Positions 1-5,403 of a stretch of DNA of 5,403 nt are shown piece after piece. The stretch lies in the NCBI GenBank assembly GCA_003246795.1, contig QKCS01000059.1, forward strand, positions 1-5,403. Direction: 5' to 3'. Source of the DNA: Alphaproteobacteria bacterium (lineage in GTDB: Bacteria > Pseudomonadota > Alphaproteobacteria > Micropepsales > Micropepsaceae). The notes beneath the pieces were generated by a model. That model did no database searches. It was not told where the DNA came from and saw only the letters and a program-made list of their open reading frames with translations. How positions within the stretch are numbered: position 1 is the first letter of the stretch; every line of letters begins with the position of its first letter. A program made the translations under genes and the position numbers.

Positions 1-630
1 CGGCTCGCCGAACTCCAGGGCCAACACGACCGCGCGCTCATCGAGAGCGAGATCTTCTCCGACCGCTTCTTGATCAAGCGTCCGCTGCTCCAAGCGCTCG
101 AACCCCACGTCGACGGTCCGCCCGTGCTCTTGATCGACGAACTCGACCGTGCCGACGAACCGTTCGAAGCGTTTCTCCTTGAAGTCCTCGCCGACTTCCA
201 GGTCTCGATCCCGGAACTTGGGCTGGTGAAAGCCGAGCATCCGCCGATCGTGGTCATCACGTCCAACCGCACGCGCGAGATCCACGATGCGATCAAGCGC
301 CGCTGTCTCTATCACTGGGTCGATTTCCCCGACGCCGCGCGCGAACTCGACATCGTGCGCCGCAAAGTGCCCGGCGTCGCCGAGCGCCTTTCGAACGAGA
401 TCGTCGCGTTCGTCCAAGGACTCCGCAAAGCGGACATCTTCAAAATGCCGGGCGTCGCCGAGACGCTCGATTGGGCGCAAGCGCTCACCGCGCTCGATAC
501 GGTTTCACTGTCGCCTGAGACGGTGCAATCGACCCTCGGCGTGCTTCTGAAGTATCAGGACGATCTCGCCAAGATCCACGGACCCGAAGTCGAGCGCCTG
601 ATCGCCGAGGCGCGCAGCGCGGCCGAATAG
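1..630 (+). CDS. coxD: CoxD-type MoxR-family AAA+ ATPase, 5'-truncated by the window edge
   Basis: The reading frame is open from base 1 and ends at TAG 628-630, so 209 codons are visible. Relatives are roughly 300 residues, so the missing start and Walker A lie upstream; a TTG at 70 is an internal leucine, not a start. Seen: Walker B (VLLIDELDRADE, about 124-159), then FEAFLLEVL, the sensor-1 region VVITSNRTREIHDA (about 250-291), the arginine-rich KRRCLYHWVDFP (about 295-330) and the late block KMPGVAETLDWA (about 442-477). These blocks are characteristic of the CoxD branch of MoxR ATPases. Known for the family: CoxD of Oligotropha carboxidovorans is needed to build the sulfur- and copper-containing active site of CO dehydrogenase after folding. 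Here it probably acts in the cytoplasm as an ATP-driven chaperone with the VWA protein that starts one base after its stop. The enzyme it serves is not in the window, so CODH itself is not proven. Confidence 0.93.
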   Translation, partial: RLAELQGQHDRALIESEIFSDRFLIKRPLLQALEPHVDGPPVLLIDELDRADEPFEAFLLEVLADFQVSIPELGLVKAEHPPIVVITSNRTREIHDAIKRRCLYHWVDFPDAARELDIVRRKVPGVAERLSNEIVAFVQGLRKADIFKMPGVAETLDWAQALTALDTVSLSPETVQSTLGVLLKYQDDLAKIHGPEVERLIAEARSAAE

Positions 631-631
631 G

Positions 632-1837
632 ATGAGCGCACTCGCCGACAACATCGTTCATTTCGCGCGCACGCTGCGCCGCGCGGGCTTCCCGCTCGGC
701 ACCGGTCAGATCAACGAAGCCTTGCGCGCCGTCGCGCTCGTCGGCGTCGCCCGTCGCGACGATCTGCGCGCGACGCTCTTCGCTACGCTCGTCACCCAGC
801 CGTCGCAGAGTCCGCTGTTCGATCAAGCCTTCGACGCCTTCTGGCGCGATCCCGGCTTCTTCGACAAGGCGCTCGCATCGCTCTTGCCGCAGACGTTGAT
901 CCCGCCCGGCGAACTGCCGCCCACCGCCGGCGCCCGCCGGGTCGCCGAAGCGCTGCGCGGTCAAACGCAGCAGCGCGACGGCGAAAGCCGCGTTCTCCTT
1001 GAACTCGACGCGCGCGACACGGCCTCCGCGGACGAGATCCTCGCTGCCAAGGATTTCGAGCAGATGACGGCCGAAGAGATCGCGCGCGCCAAATCCGTCC
1101 TCGCGCGCATGGCGTGGTCCCTTCCCGGACGCTTGACGCGCCGTACAGAGGCCGCGCCACACGGCCACCTGTTCGATTTGCGGCGCACGCTGCGCAAGTC
1201 GCTGAAGACGGGCGGCAACATCGTCCGCCTCGAGCGCCGCCGCCGGCAGACCCGCGAACCAGCGCTCGTCGCGCTCTGCGACATCTCGGGCTCGATGAGC
1301 AACTATGCCCGCATGTGCCTGCATTTTCTGCACGGCCTCACGCACCTGCGCCGGATCGAGGGCGACGCGACGCACACGTTCCTCTTCGGCACGCGACTAA
1401 CCAACGTCACGCGCGCATTGCGCCTGCGCGACCCCGATGAGGCCTTGATGAAGGTCGCAAGCCTGACGCCCGATTGGGACGGCGGCACCCGCATCGCCGG
1501 AGCGCTCGACCGCTTCAACCGCGACTGGTCGCGCCGCGTCCTGAGCCAGGGCGCCGTCGTCCTGCTGATCACCGACGGCCTCGAACGCGATGACGTGGCC
1601 GCCTTGGGCCGCGCGGCCGAACGCTTGTGCCGCTCCGCCCGCAGCGTCGTGTGGCTCAACCCGCTGTTGCGGTTCGACGCCTACGCCCCGAAAGCGCAGG
1701 GCGCCAAAGCCCTCATCGCGCACGTGGACGAACTGCGTCCCGTGCACAATCTCAACAGCATGGCCGACCTCGCCGCCGCCCTGAGCGGTCGCGCTGTCGG
1801 CGACCGTCTGCAATCGCTGAAGGATCGCGCCGTATGA
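632..1837 (+). CDS. coxE: CoxE-like VWA (von Willebrand factor A) domain protein, MoxR partner
   Basis: This is a 401-residue protein starting at ATG 632, one base after the coxD stop. The start is supported by the family-like opening (NIVHFARTLRRAGFPLGTGQ). Residues 1 to about 205 are the helical CoxE-specific part, including the signature DFEQMTAEEI (141-150) and DLRRTLRKSLKTGG (182-195). A VWA domain follows from about 210. Its metal-ion-dependent adhesion site is complete: D217-x-S219-x-S221 in DISGSMS, T286 in DGGTR, and D315 in ITDG. The C-terminus (WLNPLLRFDAY, then HVDELRPVHN) is typical of CoxE. Known for the family: VWA proteins encoded beside MoxR ATPases work with them in metalloenzyme maturation, and CoxE is required together with CoxD for the functional CODH active site. 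I see no signal peptide or membrane segment, so it should be cytoplasmic. Its last codons hold the ribosome-binding site of the next gene, and its stop overlaps that gene's start as ATGA. Confidence 0.93.
   Translation: MSALADNIVHFARTLRRAGFPLGTGQINEALRAVALVGVARRDDLRATLFATLVTQPSQSPLFDQAFDAFWRDPGFFDKALASLLPQTLIPPGELPPTAGARRVAEALRGQTQQRDGESRVLLELDARDTASADEILAAKDFEQMTAEEIARAKSVLARMAWSLPGRLTRRTEAAPHGHLFDLRRTLRKSLKTGGNIVRLERRRRQTREPALVALCDISGSMSNYARMCLHFLHGLTHLRRIEGDATHTFLFGTRLTNVTRALRLRDPDEALMKVASLTPDWDGGTRIAGALDRFNRDWSRRVLSQGAVVLLITDGLERDDVAALGRAAERLCRSARSVVWLNPLLRFDAYAPKAQGAKALIAHVDELRPVHNLNSMADLAAALSGRAVGDRLQSLKDRAV
1819..1824 (+). promoter_or_regulatory. Shine-Dalgarno site for the XdhC N-domain gene
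   Basis: GAAGGA lies inside the last codons of coxE, nine bases before ATG 1834. It is the best ribosome-binding site in the operon. It supports starting the small XdhC gene at 1834 rather than extending its open frame further back into coxE. The other internal junctions have only weak purine stretches and probably rely on translational coupling. Confidence 0.6.
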
Positions 1838-2157
1838 TCACCGATCACGACAAGGTTCTCGAGACCGCCAAGGACTGGCTCGCCCAAGGCCACCAAGTGG
1901 CGCTCGCCACCGTGACGAAGACCTGGGGCTCGGCCCCGCGCCCCGCGGGAAGCCAGCTCGCCGTCCGCGCGGACCAGACATTCATCGGTTCCGTTTCCGG
2001 CGGCTGCGTCGAGGGTGCGGTGATCGCCGAAGCCGTCGACACGATCGCGGACGGCAAGCCGCGCAAACTCTCGTTCGGCGTTTCGAACGACCAGGCCTGG
2101 AGCGTCGGCCTCGCCTGCGGCGGCCAAATCGACATCTACGTGGAACGGATCGACTGA
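1834..2157 (+). CDS. XdhC/CoxI family protein, N-terminal domain only
   Basis: This is a 107-residue protein. The frame is open further upstream, but ATG 1834 is chosen because it overlaps the coxE stop (ATGA), has GAAGGA nine bases before it, and gives a family-like N-terminus. The whole protein is one XdhC_CoxI domain: GSAPRPAGS (32-40), GSVSGGCVEGAV (52-63) and VGLACGGQIDIYVE (91-104), with cysteines C58 and C95 inside the conserved blocks. Known for the family: XdhC binds molybdenum cofactor, promotes its sulfuration and delivers it to xanthine dehydrogenase; CoxI/CoxF relatives do a similar job for CO dehydrogenase. Usual XdhC proteins are about 280-330 residues and also carry a Rossmann half. 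Here that half is the next gene, starting one base after this stop, so the two products probably act as a two-chain XdhC. Both halves lack decay, so the split looks genuine and not like a recent frameshift. Confidence 0.9.
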   Translation: MITDHDKVLETAKDWLAQGHQVALATVTKTWGSAPRPAGSQLAVRADQTFIGSVSGGCVEGAVIAEAVDTIADGKPRKLSFGVSNDQAWSVGLACGGQIDIYVERID

Positions 2158-2158
2158 C

Positions 2159-2845
2159 GTGAACCGCGCAATTCTCGAAGCGCTCGTCGCCGCTCGCGAC
2201 AAAGGTCTCAGCGTGGTCCTAGCGACGCGCCTCGACACCGGCGAAGAACACCTCATCGACGTCCGCGCCGCGCCGAAGACCGCGATCGGCGAGGCGGCGC
2301 GCGTGGCTGCCACGCGCGACAAGAGCGCACCGGTCGAGATCGACGGCGCGCCGTGGTTCCTCAACGTCTTCAACTCGCCGCCGACGCTCTACATCGTCGG
2401 CGCCGTTCACATCGCCCAGCCGCTCAGCCAAATGGCGGCGCTCGCCGGTTTCGAAGTCACGGTGATCGACCCCAGAACCGCCTTCGCGACGAACGAACGC
2501 TTCCCCCAACTTCACCTGATCACCGCATGGCCCGACGAAGCGCTGGCCGACCTGCCAATGGACCACCGAACAGCCGTCGTAACGCTGACGCACGACCCGA
2601 AACTCGACGACCCCGCGCTCATCGCCGCGTTGCGCTCTGATGCCTTCTACGTCGGCGCGCTGGGCTCGAAGAAGACGCATGCCGCCCGGATCGAGCGTCT
2701 GAAGGCTGCCGGCTTCGACGACGCCGCGATCGAACGCATCCACGGTCCCGTGGGCCTCAACATCGGCGCCGTCTCGCCGGCGGAGATCCCCGTCTCGATC
2801 TTGGGCCAGATCGTCGAGCGCATGCGCAAACCAGACGCCGCATGA
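2159..2845 (+). CDS. XdhC family protein, C-terminal Rossmann-domain half
   Basis: This is a 228-residue protein starting at GTG 2159, one base after the preceding stop. The GTG is chosen because the protein then opens with MNRAILEALVAARDKG, which matches the middle of full-length XdhC. Residues 1 to about 75 correspond to the linker/middle region. From about 77 comes the XdhC_C Rossmann domain: a nucleotide-binding-type turn in YIVGAVHIAQ (78-87), the acidic strand end VIDPR (102-106), LTHDPKLDDPAL (143-154), YVGALGSKKTHAAR (164-177), and the C-terminal GPVGLNIGAVSPAEIPVSI (197-214). The last block usually reads GLDIGA in relatives, so N201 is slightly unusual. The family role is molybdenum cofactor binding and transfer during maturation of molybdenum hydroxylases. 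It probably works with the 107-residue N-domain protein encoded just before it. Its stop overlaps the next start as ATGA. The functional assignment rests on family membership; the exact client enzyme is unknown. Confidence 0.92.
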   Translation: MNRAILEALVAARDKGLSVVLATRLDTGEEHLIDVRAAPKTAIGEAARVAATRDKSAPVEIDGAPWFLNVFNSPPTLYIVGAVHIAQPLSQMAALAGFEVTVIDPRTAFATNERFPQLHLITAWPDEALADLPMDHRTAVVTLTHDPKLDDPALIAALRSDAFYVGALGSKKTHAARIERLKAAGFDDAAIERIHGPVGLNIGAVSPAEIPVSILGQIVERMRKPDAA

Positions 2846-4461
2846 AGTTCGGTCCGGTCCCCGTCGCGAAGGCCGAAGGCGCTATCCTAGCGCACGGCAT
2901 CCGCACCGGCCGCGTGAACTTCAAGAAGGGTCGCACGCTTTCCGCCGCCGATATCGACACGTTGCGCGAAGCAAGCGTGGTGCGCGTCGTCGTTGCAAGA
3001 CTTGGCCCCGACGACGTGCCCGAAGACATCGCCGCACGTCGCATCGCCGAGGCCGCAAGCGGTCCACATGCCACTCTCTCAACCGCGACGACCGGCCGAA
3101 CGAACATCTATGCGGAAGAACGCGGCCTCGTGCTGATCGACGCAGCGCGCGTCAACGCGATCAACGCGATCCACGAGAGCGTCACGCTCGCAACGCTCGC
3201 CCCCTATGAACTTGTCGAGCGACGCCAAATGCTCGCCACGATCAAGATCATCCCCTTCGCCGCGCCTGCGCAGGCCGTCGCAAAGGCGGAGGTGATCGCT
3301 CGAACAGTACCGCTGGTCGCCGTCGCACCCTTTGAGCCGAAGACGATTGGGCTGATCTCGACCACGACGCCCGGTATGAAGGCGGCGCTCTTTGACAAGA
3401 ACAAGGCAGTCATCGCCGCCCGTGCGGACGCGTTGGGAAGTTCGATCTCGTTCGAAACCCGCTGCAATCATGATCAAGACGCCATCGCCGCGGCGATCAA
3501 AGCGGCCGTTGTCCGAAAACCCGATCTCCTGTTGATCTTCGGTGCCTCCGCAACGACCGATCGAAACGACGCCGTCCCGGCGGGTCTCGTTGCCGCAGGC
3601 GGGACGATCGAACACTTCGGCATGCCCGTCGATCCCGGCAACCTGCTGCTCTTGGGCCGCATCGACCAAACGCCGGCGATCGGCCTCCCAGGATGCGCGC
3701 GCTCGCCAAAGATCAACGGCTTCGACTGGGTGCTTCAGCGCCTGTGCGCGAACGTCCCTGTTGCGCCCGCCGACATCACCGCCATGGGCGTCGGCGGCCT
3801 CTTGAAGGAAATTCCCACGCGGCCGCAGCCGCGCGATCTTGCCGCCCCGAAGCCGCAACAGGCGCCGAAGGTCGCGGCCGTGGTGCTAGCCGCCGGCAGA
3901 TCGAGCCGCATGGGCGCGAACAAGCTGCTGATGAAGTTGCACGGCACGCCGATGATCGCGCGCACGGTCGCCGTCATTGCGGAGAGCGCGGCGAGCCCCG
4001 TCGTCGTCGTGACGGGAAACGACGCGAGCGCTGTGCAAGACGCGCTCAAAGGCCGGCAGGTCTCCTTCGCCGACAATCCGCGCTTTGCAGAAGGCATGTC
4101 GACCTCGCTCAAGGCAGGCCTTGCCGCCATGCCCGCGGACGCGGACGGCGTGCTCATCTGTCTCGGCGATATGCCGGCGGTGACCGGTGCGGTAATCGAC
4201 AAGCTGATCGCCGCCTTCAATCCCACCGAGGGCCGCGCCATCGTCGTGCCAGCCTTCCAAGGCAAGCGCGGCAATCCCGTCCTCTTCGCCCGCGCCTATG
4301 TCGACGAGATGATGCATCTGGAGGGCGACACCGGCGCCCGCGCGCTGCTTTCCGCCCACGCCGATGCCGTGTATGAGGTCGAGATGGACGACGCGGGAAT
4401 CCTGGCCGACGCAGACACGCCCGCCGCTTTCGCCGCCATCGAAGCCGAGTTCAAACCGTGA
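2842..4461 (+). CDS. Molybdopterin-binding / MocA-like nucleotidyltransferase fusion (probable molybdenum cofactor cytidylyltransferase)
   Basis: This 539-residue protein starts at ATG 2842 (ATGA overlap with the XdhC stop). The N-terminal part, about 1-335, resembles MoeA/MoCF molybdopterin-binding proteins: EGAILAHGIRTGRVNFKKG near the start, FGASATTDRNDAVP (233-246; MoeA-like GxSxxxxD), GMPVDPGNLLLLG (260-272) and GLPGCARSPKINGFDW (281-296). After a proline/glutamine-rich linker (about 325-342) comes an NTP-transferase domain: LAAGRSSRMG (349-358) with K361 of the nucleotide-binding loop, the metal-binding D443 in LGDMP, KRGNPVLF, and DADTP (523-527). Known for the family: MocA joins CTP to molybdopterin to form the MCD cofactor of CODH and xanthine-dehydrogenase-family enzymes, while MobA uses GTP and typically has LAGG. 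The LAAG here favours CTP. The MoeA-like part may insert or present molybdate, so one chain could couple two late steps. Fused proteins of this layout are known in alphaproteobacteria. The CTP preference is inference. Confidence 0.9.
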   Translation: MKFGPVPVAKAEGAILAHGIRTGRVNFKKGRTLSAADIDTLREASVVRVVVARLGPDDVPEDIAARRIAEAASGPHATLSTATTGRTNIYAEERGLVLIDAARVNAINAIHESVTLATLAPYELVERRQMLATIKIIPFAAPAQAVAKAEVIARTVPLVAVAPFEPKTIGLISTTTPGMKAALFDKNKAVIAARADALGSSISFETRCNHDQDAIAAAIKAAVVRKPDLLLIFGASATTDRNDAVPAGLVAAGGTIEHFGMPVDPGNLLLLGRIDQTPAIGLPGCARSPKINGFDWVLQRLCANVPVAPADITAMGVGGLLKEIPTRPQPRDLAAPKPQQAPKVAAVVLAAGRSSRMGANKLLMKLHGTPMIARTVAVIAESAASPVVVVTGNDASAVQDALKGRQVSFADNPRFAEGMSTSLKAGLAAMPADADGVLICLGDMPAVTGAVIDKLIAAFNPTEGRAIVVPAFQGKRGNPVLFARAYVDEMMHLEGDTGARALLSAHADAVYEVEMDDAGILADADTPAAFAAIEAEFKP

Positions 4462-4880
4462 CCGACGATCTCTACGCCAAGGAACTGTTGCGCTGGGCCG
4501 CCGACGCCAGCCATGCCGGCCATTTGCCAGACCCCAAGCATGCGGCCACGGTGAACAACGCCATGTGTGGCGACAAGGTGACGATGGAGTTCGCCGTCGA
4601 CCCGACGCACGAAATCACCGCCTGCCGCCACGACACGAAAGCCTGCGTGCTGACCCAAGCCTCCGCCGCCATCGTCGCCGCGAACGCCGACGGCGAGTCC
4701 GCGGAATCGCTCGCAAGCCTGAAATCGAAGATCGCCGCGATGTTGAAAGAAGGCGGCGAAGCGCCCGCGGGAAAATGGTCCGCCTACGCGATCTTCGCGC
4801 CCGTGCGCGAACACAAGAGCCGTCACACGTGTGTGCTGCTGCCACTCGAAGCCGCCGAAAAGGCGCTGGCCGAGCGCTAG
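4458..4880 (+). CDS. IscU/NifU-N-type iron-sulfur cluster scaffold-like protein
   Basis: This is a 140-residue protein starting at GTG 4458, which overlaps the previous stop as GTGA; there is no better start nearby. It aligns by eye with U-type Fe-S scaffolds. C37-G-D39 (in NAMCGDKV) matches the first cluster ligand and adjacent aspartate of IscU. C63 (in KACVLTQASAAIV) matches the second, and C125 (in SRHTCVLLP) matches the third. An extra cysteine, C56, precedes the second ligand. Known for the family: U-type scaffolds assemble [2Fe-2S] clusters and pass them to apoproteins. Molybdenum hydroxylases of the CODH/XDH type carry two [2Fe-2S] clusters, so the strict coupling to cofactor-maturation genes suggests a dedicated or auxiliary scaffold or carrier. 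This is inference. No cysteine desulfurase or chaperone gene is in the window, so it would depend on the cell's general Isc/Suf system. Its stop overlaps that of the opposing hydrolase gene. Confidence 0.82.
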   Translation: MTDDLYAKELLRWAADASHAGHLPDPKHAATVNNAMCGDKVTMEFAVDPTHEITACRHDTKACVLTQASAAIVAANADGESAESLASLKSKIAAMLKEGGEAPAGKWSAYAIFAPVREHKSRHTCVLLPLEAAEKALAER

Positions 4881-5403
4881 CGCGCGAACCGCCGCTCGAT
4901 GAAATCGCGCGCAGCCAAGAACCCGCCGTTGTCGAAGATGTCGTTGTGGCCGACCCCTTGTGGCCAGAACCCTTCCTTCGGTTCGTTCGCGGCCTCGAAC
5001 AATTGCTTGCCGAAAGCCTGCGGAATGACCTGATCCGCGTCGCCGTGCATCACGAGCAGCGGCTCGCGAACCCCATCGATCCGCGCCAGAGACTCGAACC
5101 TGTCCTTCATGAGCCAGCGCACCGGCACCATTGGAAACCGCCACGCCGCGACGTCGACGGTCGACGTATAAGGCGCCTCCAGCACGACGAGCGCCACGTG
5201 CCGCTCGGACGCCATCTTCGTGGCGACGCCGCTTCCCAGCGACTCGCCATAGAGCACGATCGTGTCGTTCGAGATTCCGCGTGTGTTGAGCCAATCGAGC
5301 GCGCGCGCGTCGGTATAGAGACCTTCTTCCGACGGCGATCAGTCGCTGCCCGCATAGCCGCGATAGGCCAGCAGCAGAACGCCCATGCCCGCCCCCTTGA
5401 AGT
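4877..5403 (-). pseudogene. Alpha/beta hydrolase (YfhR/ABHD13-like) with in-frame TGA; 5' end beyond the window
   Basis: Reading the minus strand from the right edge gives a hydrolase strand ending in LLLAYRGYAGSD (5342-5377). A TGA follows at 5341-5339, and then, in the same frame, SPSEEGLYTDARALDWL. The rest of the fold is intact: the nucleophile elbow GESLGSG (serine codon 5240-5242), the acid loop HGDADQVIP (probable catalytic Asp codon 5033-5035), and GVGHNDIF with the catalytic histidine (4946-4948). It ends in TAG at 4879-4877. Relatives have a glycine at the stop position (GSxGxPSEEGL), so one base change, GGA to TGA, explains it. The downstream piece has a possible GTG start at 5257, but a protein from there would lack the central strands before the nucleophile. 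It is therefore either a very recent pseudogene or a sequence error. The family comprises serine hydrolases of mostly unknown substrate. It is convergent with the molybdenum operon and probably unrelated to it. Confidence 0.8.
5339..5341 (-). other. In-frame premature TGA in the hydrolase gene
   Basis: The plus strand reads TCA here, which is TGA on the coding strand. The codons on both sides (AGC GAC before; TCG CCG TCG GAA after) stay in one frame and encode conserved family sequence. This is therefore a substitution, not an indel. The expected codon is a glycine, most simply GGA. Confidence 0.85.

Noticed and set aside
70..630. TTG at 70 as the start of the ATPase gene
   Set aside because: The frame is open and family-like back to base 1, with residues continuing into the conserved FLIKRPLL block. 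The real start is outside the window.
485..1375. Long minus-strand open frame (296 codons) opposite coxD/coxE
   Set aside because: It is rich in Arg/Ala/Gly with no recognisable motifs and lies fully antisense to two well-supported genes. Long shadow frames are expected in GC-rich DNA.
1627..1833. Upstream extension of the small XdhC frame into coxE
   Set aside because: The added residues are an out-of-frame shadow of the conserved CoxE C-terminus. ATG 1834 has a good ribosome-binding site and the typical ATGA overlap.
3693..4376. Plus-strand open frame of 227 codons inside the nucleotidyltransferase domain
   Set aside because: It is an arginine-rich out-of-frame shadow of the fusion gene, whose own frame carries all the catalytic motifs.
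4880..4912. Inverted repeat GCGCGCGA / TCGCGCGC with a 17-base loop just after the operon stop, a possible terminator
   Set aside because: The stem is only 8 bp of alternating GC, a common chance pattern here. No T-run follows, and it lies inside the hydrolase coding region.
4296..5294. Minus-strand open frame of 332 codons spanning the Fe-S gene and the hydrolase
   Set aside because: It is in a different frame from the hydrolase motifs, crosses three real coding regions, and has low-complexity Arg/Gly/Ala composition with no family resemblance.
5339..5341. TGA read as selenocysteine
   Set aside because: The position is a conserved glycine in the family and not a catalytic cysteine. I saw no SECIS-like hairpin directly downstream, and a one-base GGA-to-TGA change is simpler.

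Overview
This GC-rich, almost fully coding window looks like an alphaproteobacterial chromosome. The protein families point that way (CoxD/CoxE, a two-gene XdhC, a MoeA-like/MocA-like fusion, a small IscU-like protein), as do the heavy GC bias at third codon positions and the very tight gene packing. I cannot name the genus from sequence alone.

Layout. A plus-strand gene train covers 1-4880: (1) the C-terminal two thirds or so of a CoxD-type MoxR AAA+ ATPase, whose start lies left of the window; (2) a CoxE-type VWA protein with an intact MIDAS; (3) a 107-residue protein that is only the N-terminal XdhC/CoxI domain; (4) a 228-residue protein that is only the C-terminal Rossmann half of XdhC; (5) a 539-residue fusion of a MoeA/MoCF-like molybdopterin-binding part with a MocA-like nucleotidyltransferase; (6) a 140-residue IscU/NifU-N-type Fe-S scaffold-like protein. 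Every junction is a 1-base gap or a 4-base stop/start overlap (ATGA or GTGA), so this is one translationally coupled operon. Its promoter must lie upstream of the window. On the minus strand, from the right edge down to 4877, is an alpha/beta hydrolase of the YfhR/ABHD13 type. It carries an in-frame TGA where the family normally has glycine. Its own stop codon overlaps the stop of the Fe-S gene in a shared CTAG.

How the genes work together. The first six genes read as a maturation module for a molybdenum hydroxylase of the CO-dehydrogenase/xanthine-dehydrogenase family. The fusion protein probably makes the dinucleotide form of the molybdenum cofactor (MCD, by family). The XdhC halves probably hold, sulfurate and hand over the cofactor. 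CoxD/CoxE form a MoxR-VWA chaperone pair that completes the active site of the folded enzyme. The IscU-like protein may supply [2Fe-2S] clusters for the small subunit; that last role is inference. No structural enzyme subunit is present here; if linked, it should lie to the left.

Most of this is a known type of gene neighbourhood, not a new system. The points most worth a second look are the premature stop in the hydrolase and the IscU-like gene locked into the operon. I saw no tRNA, rRNA, CRISPR, insertion sequence or convincing terminator, and there is no intergenic stretch longer than a few bases.
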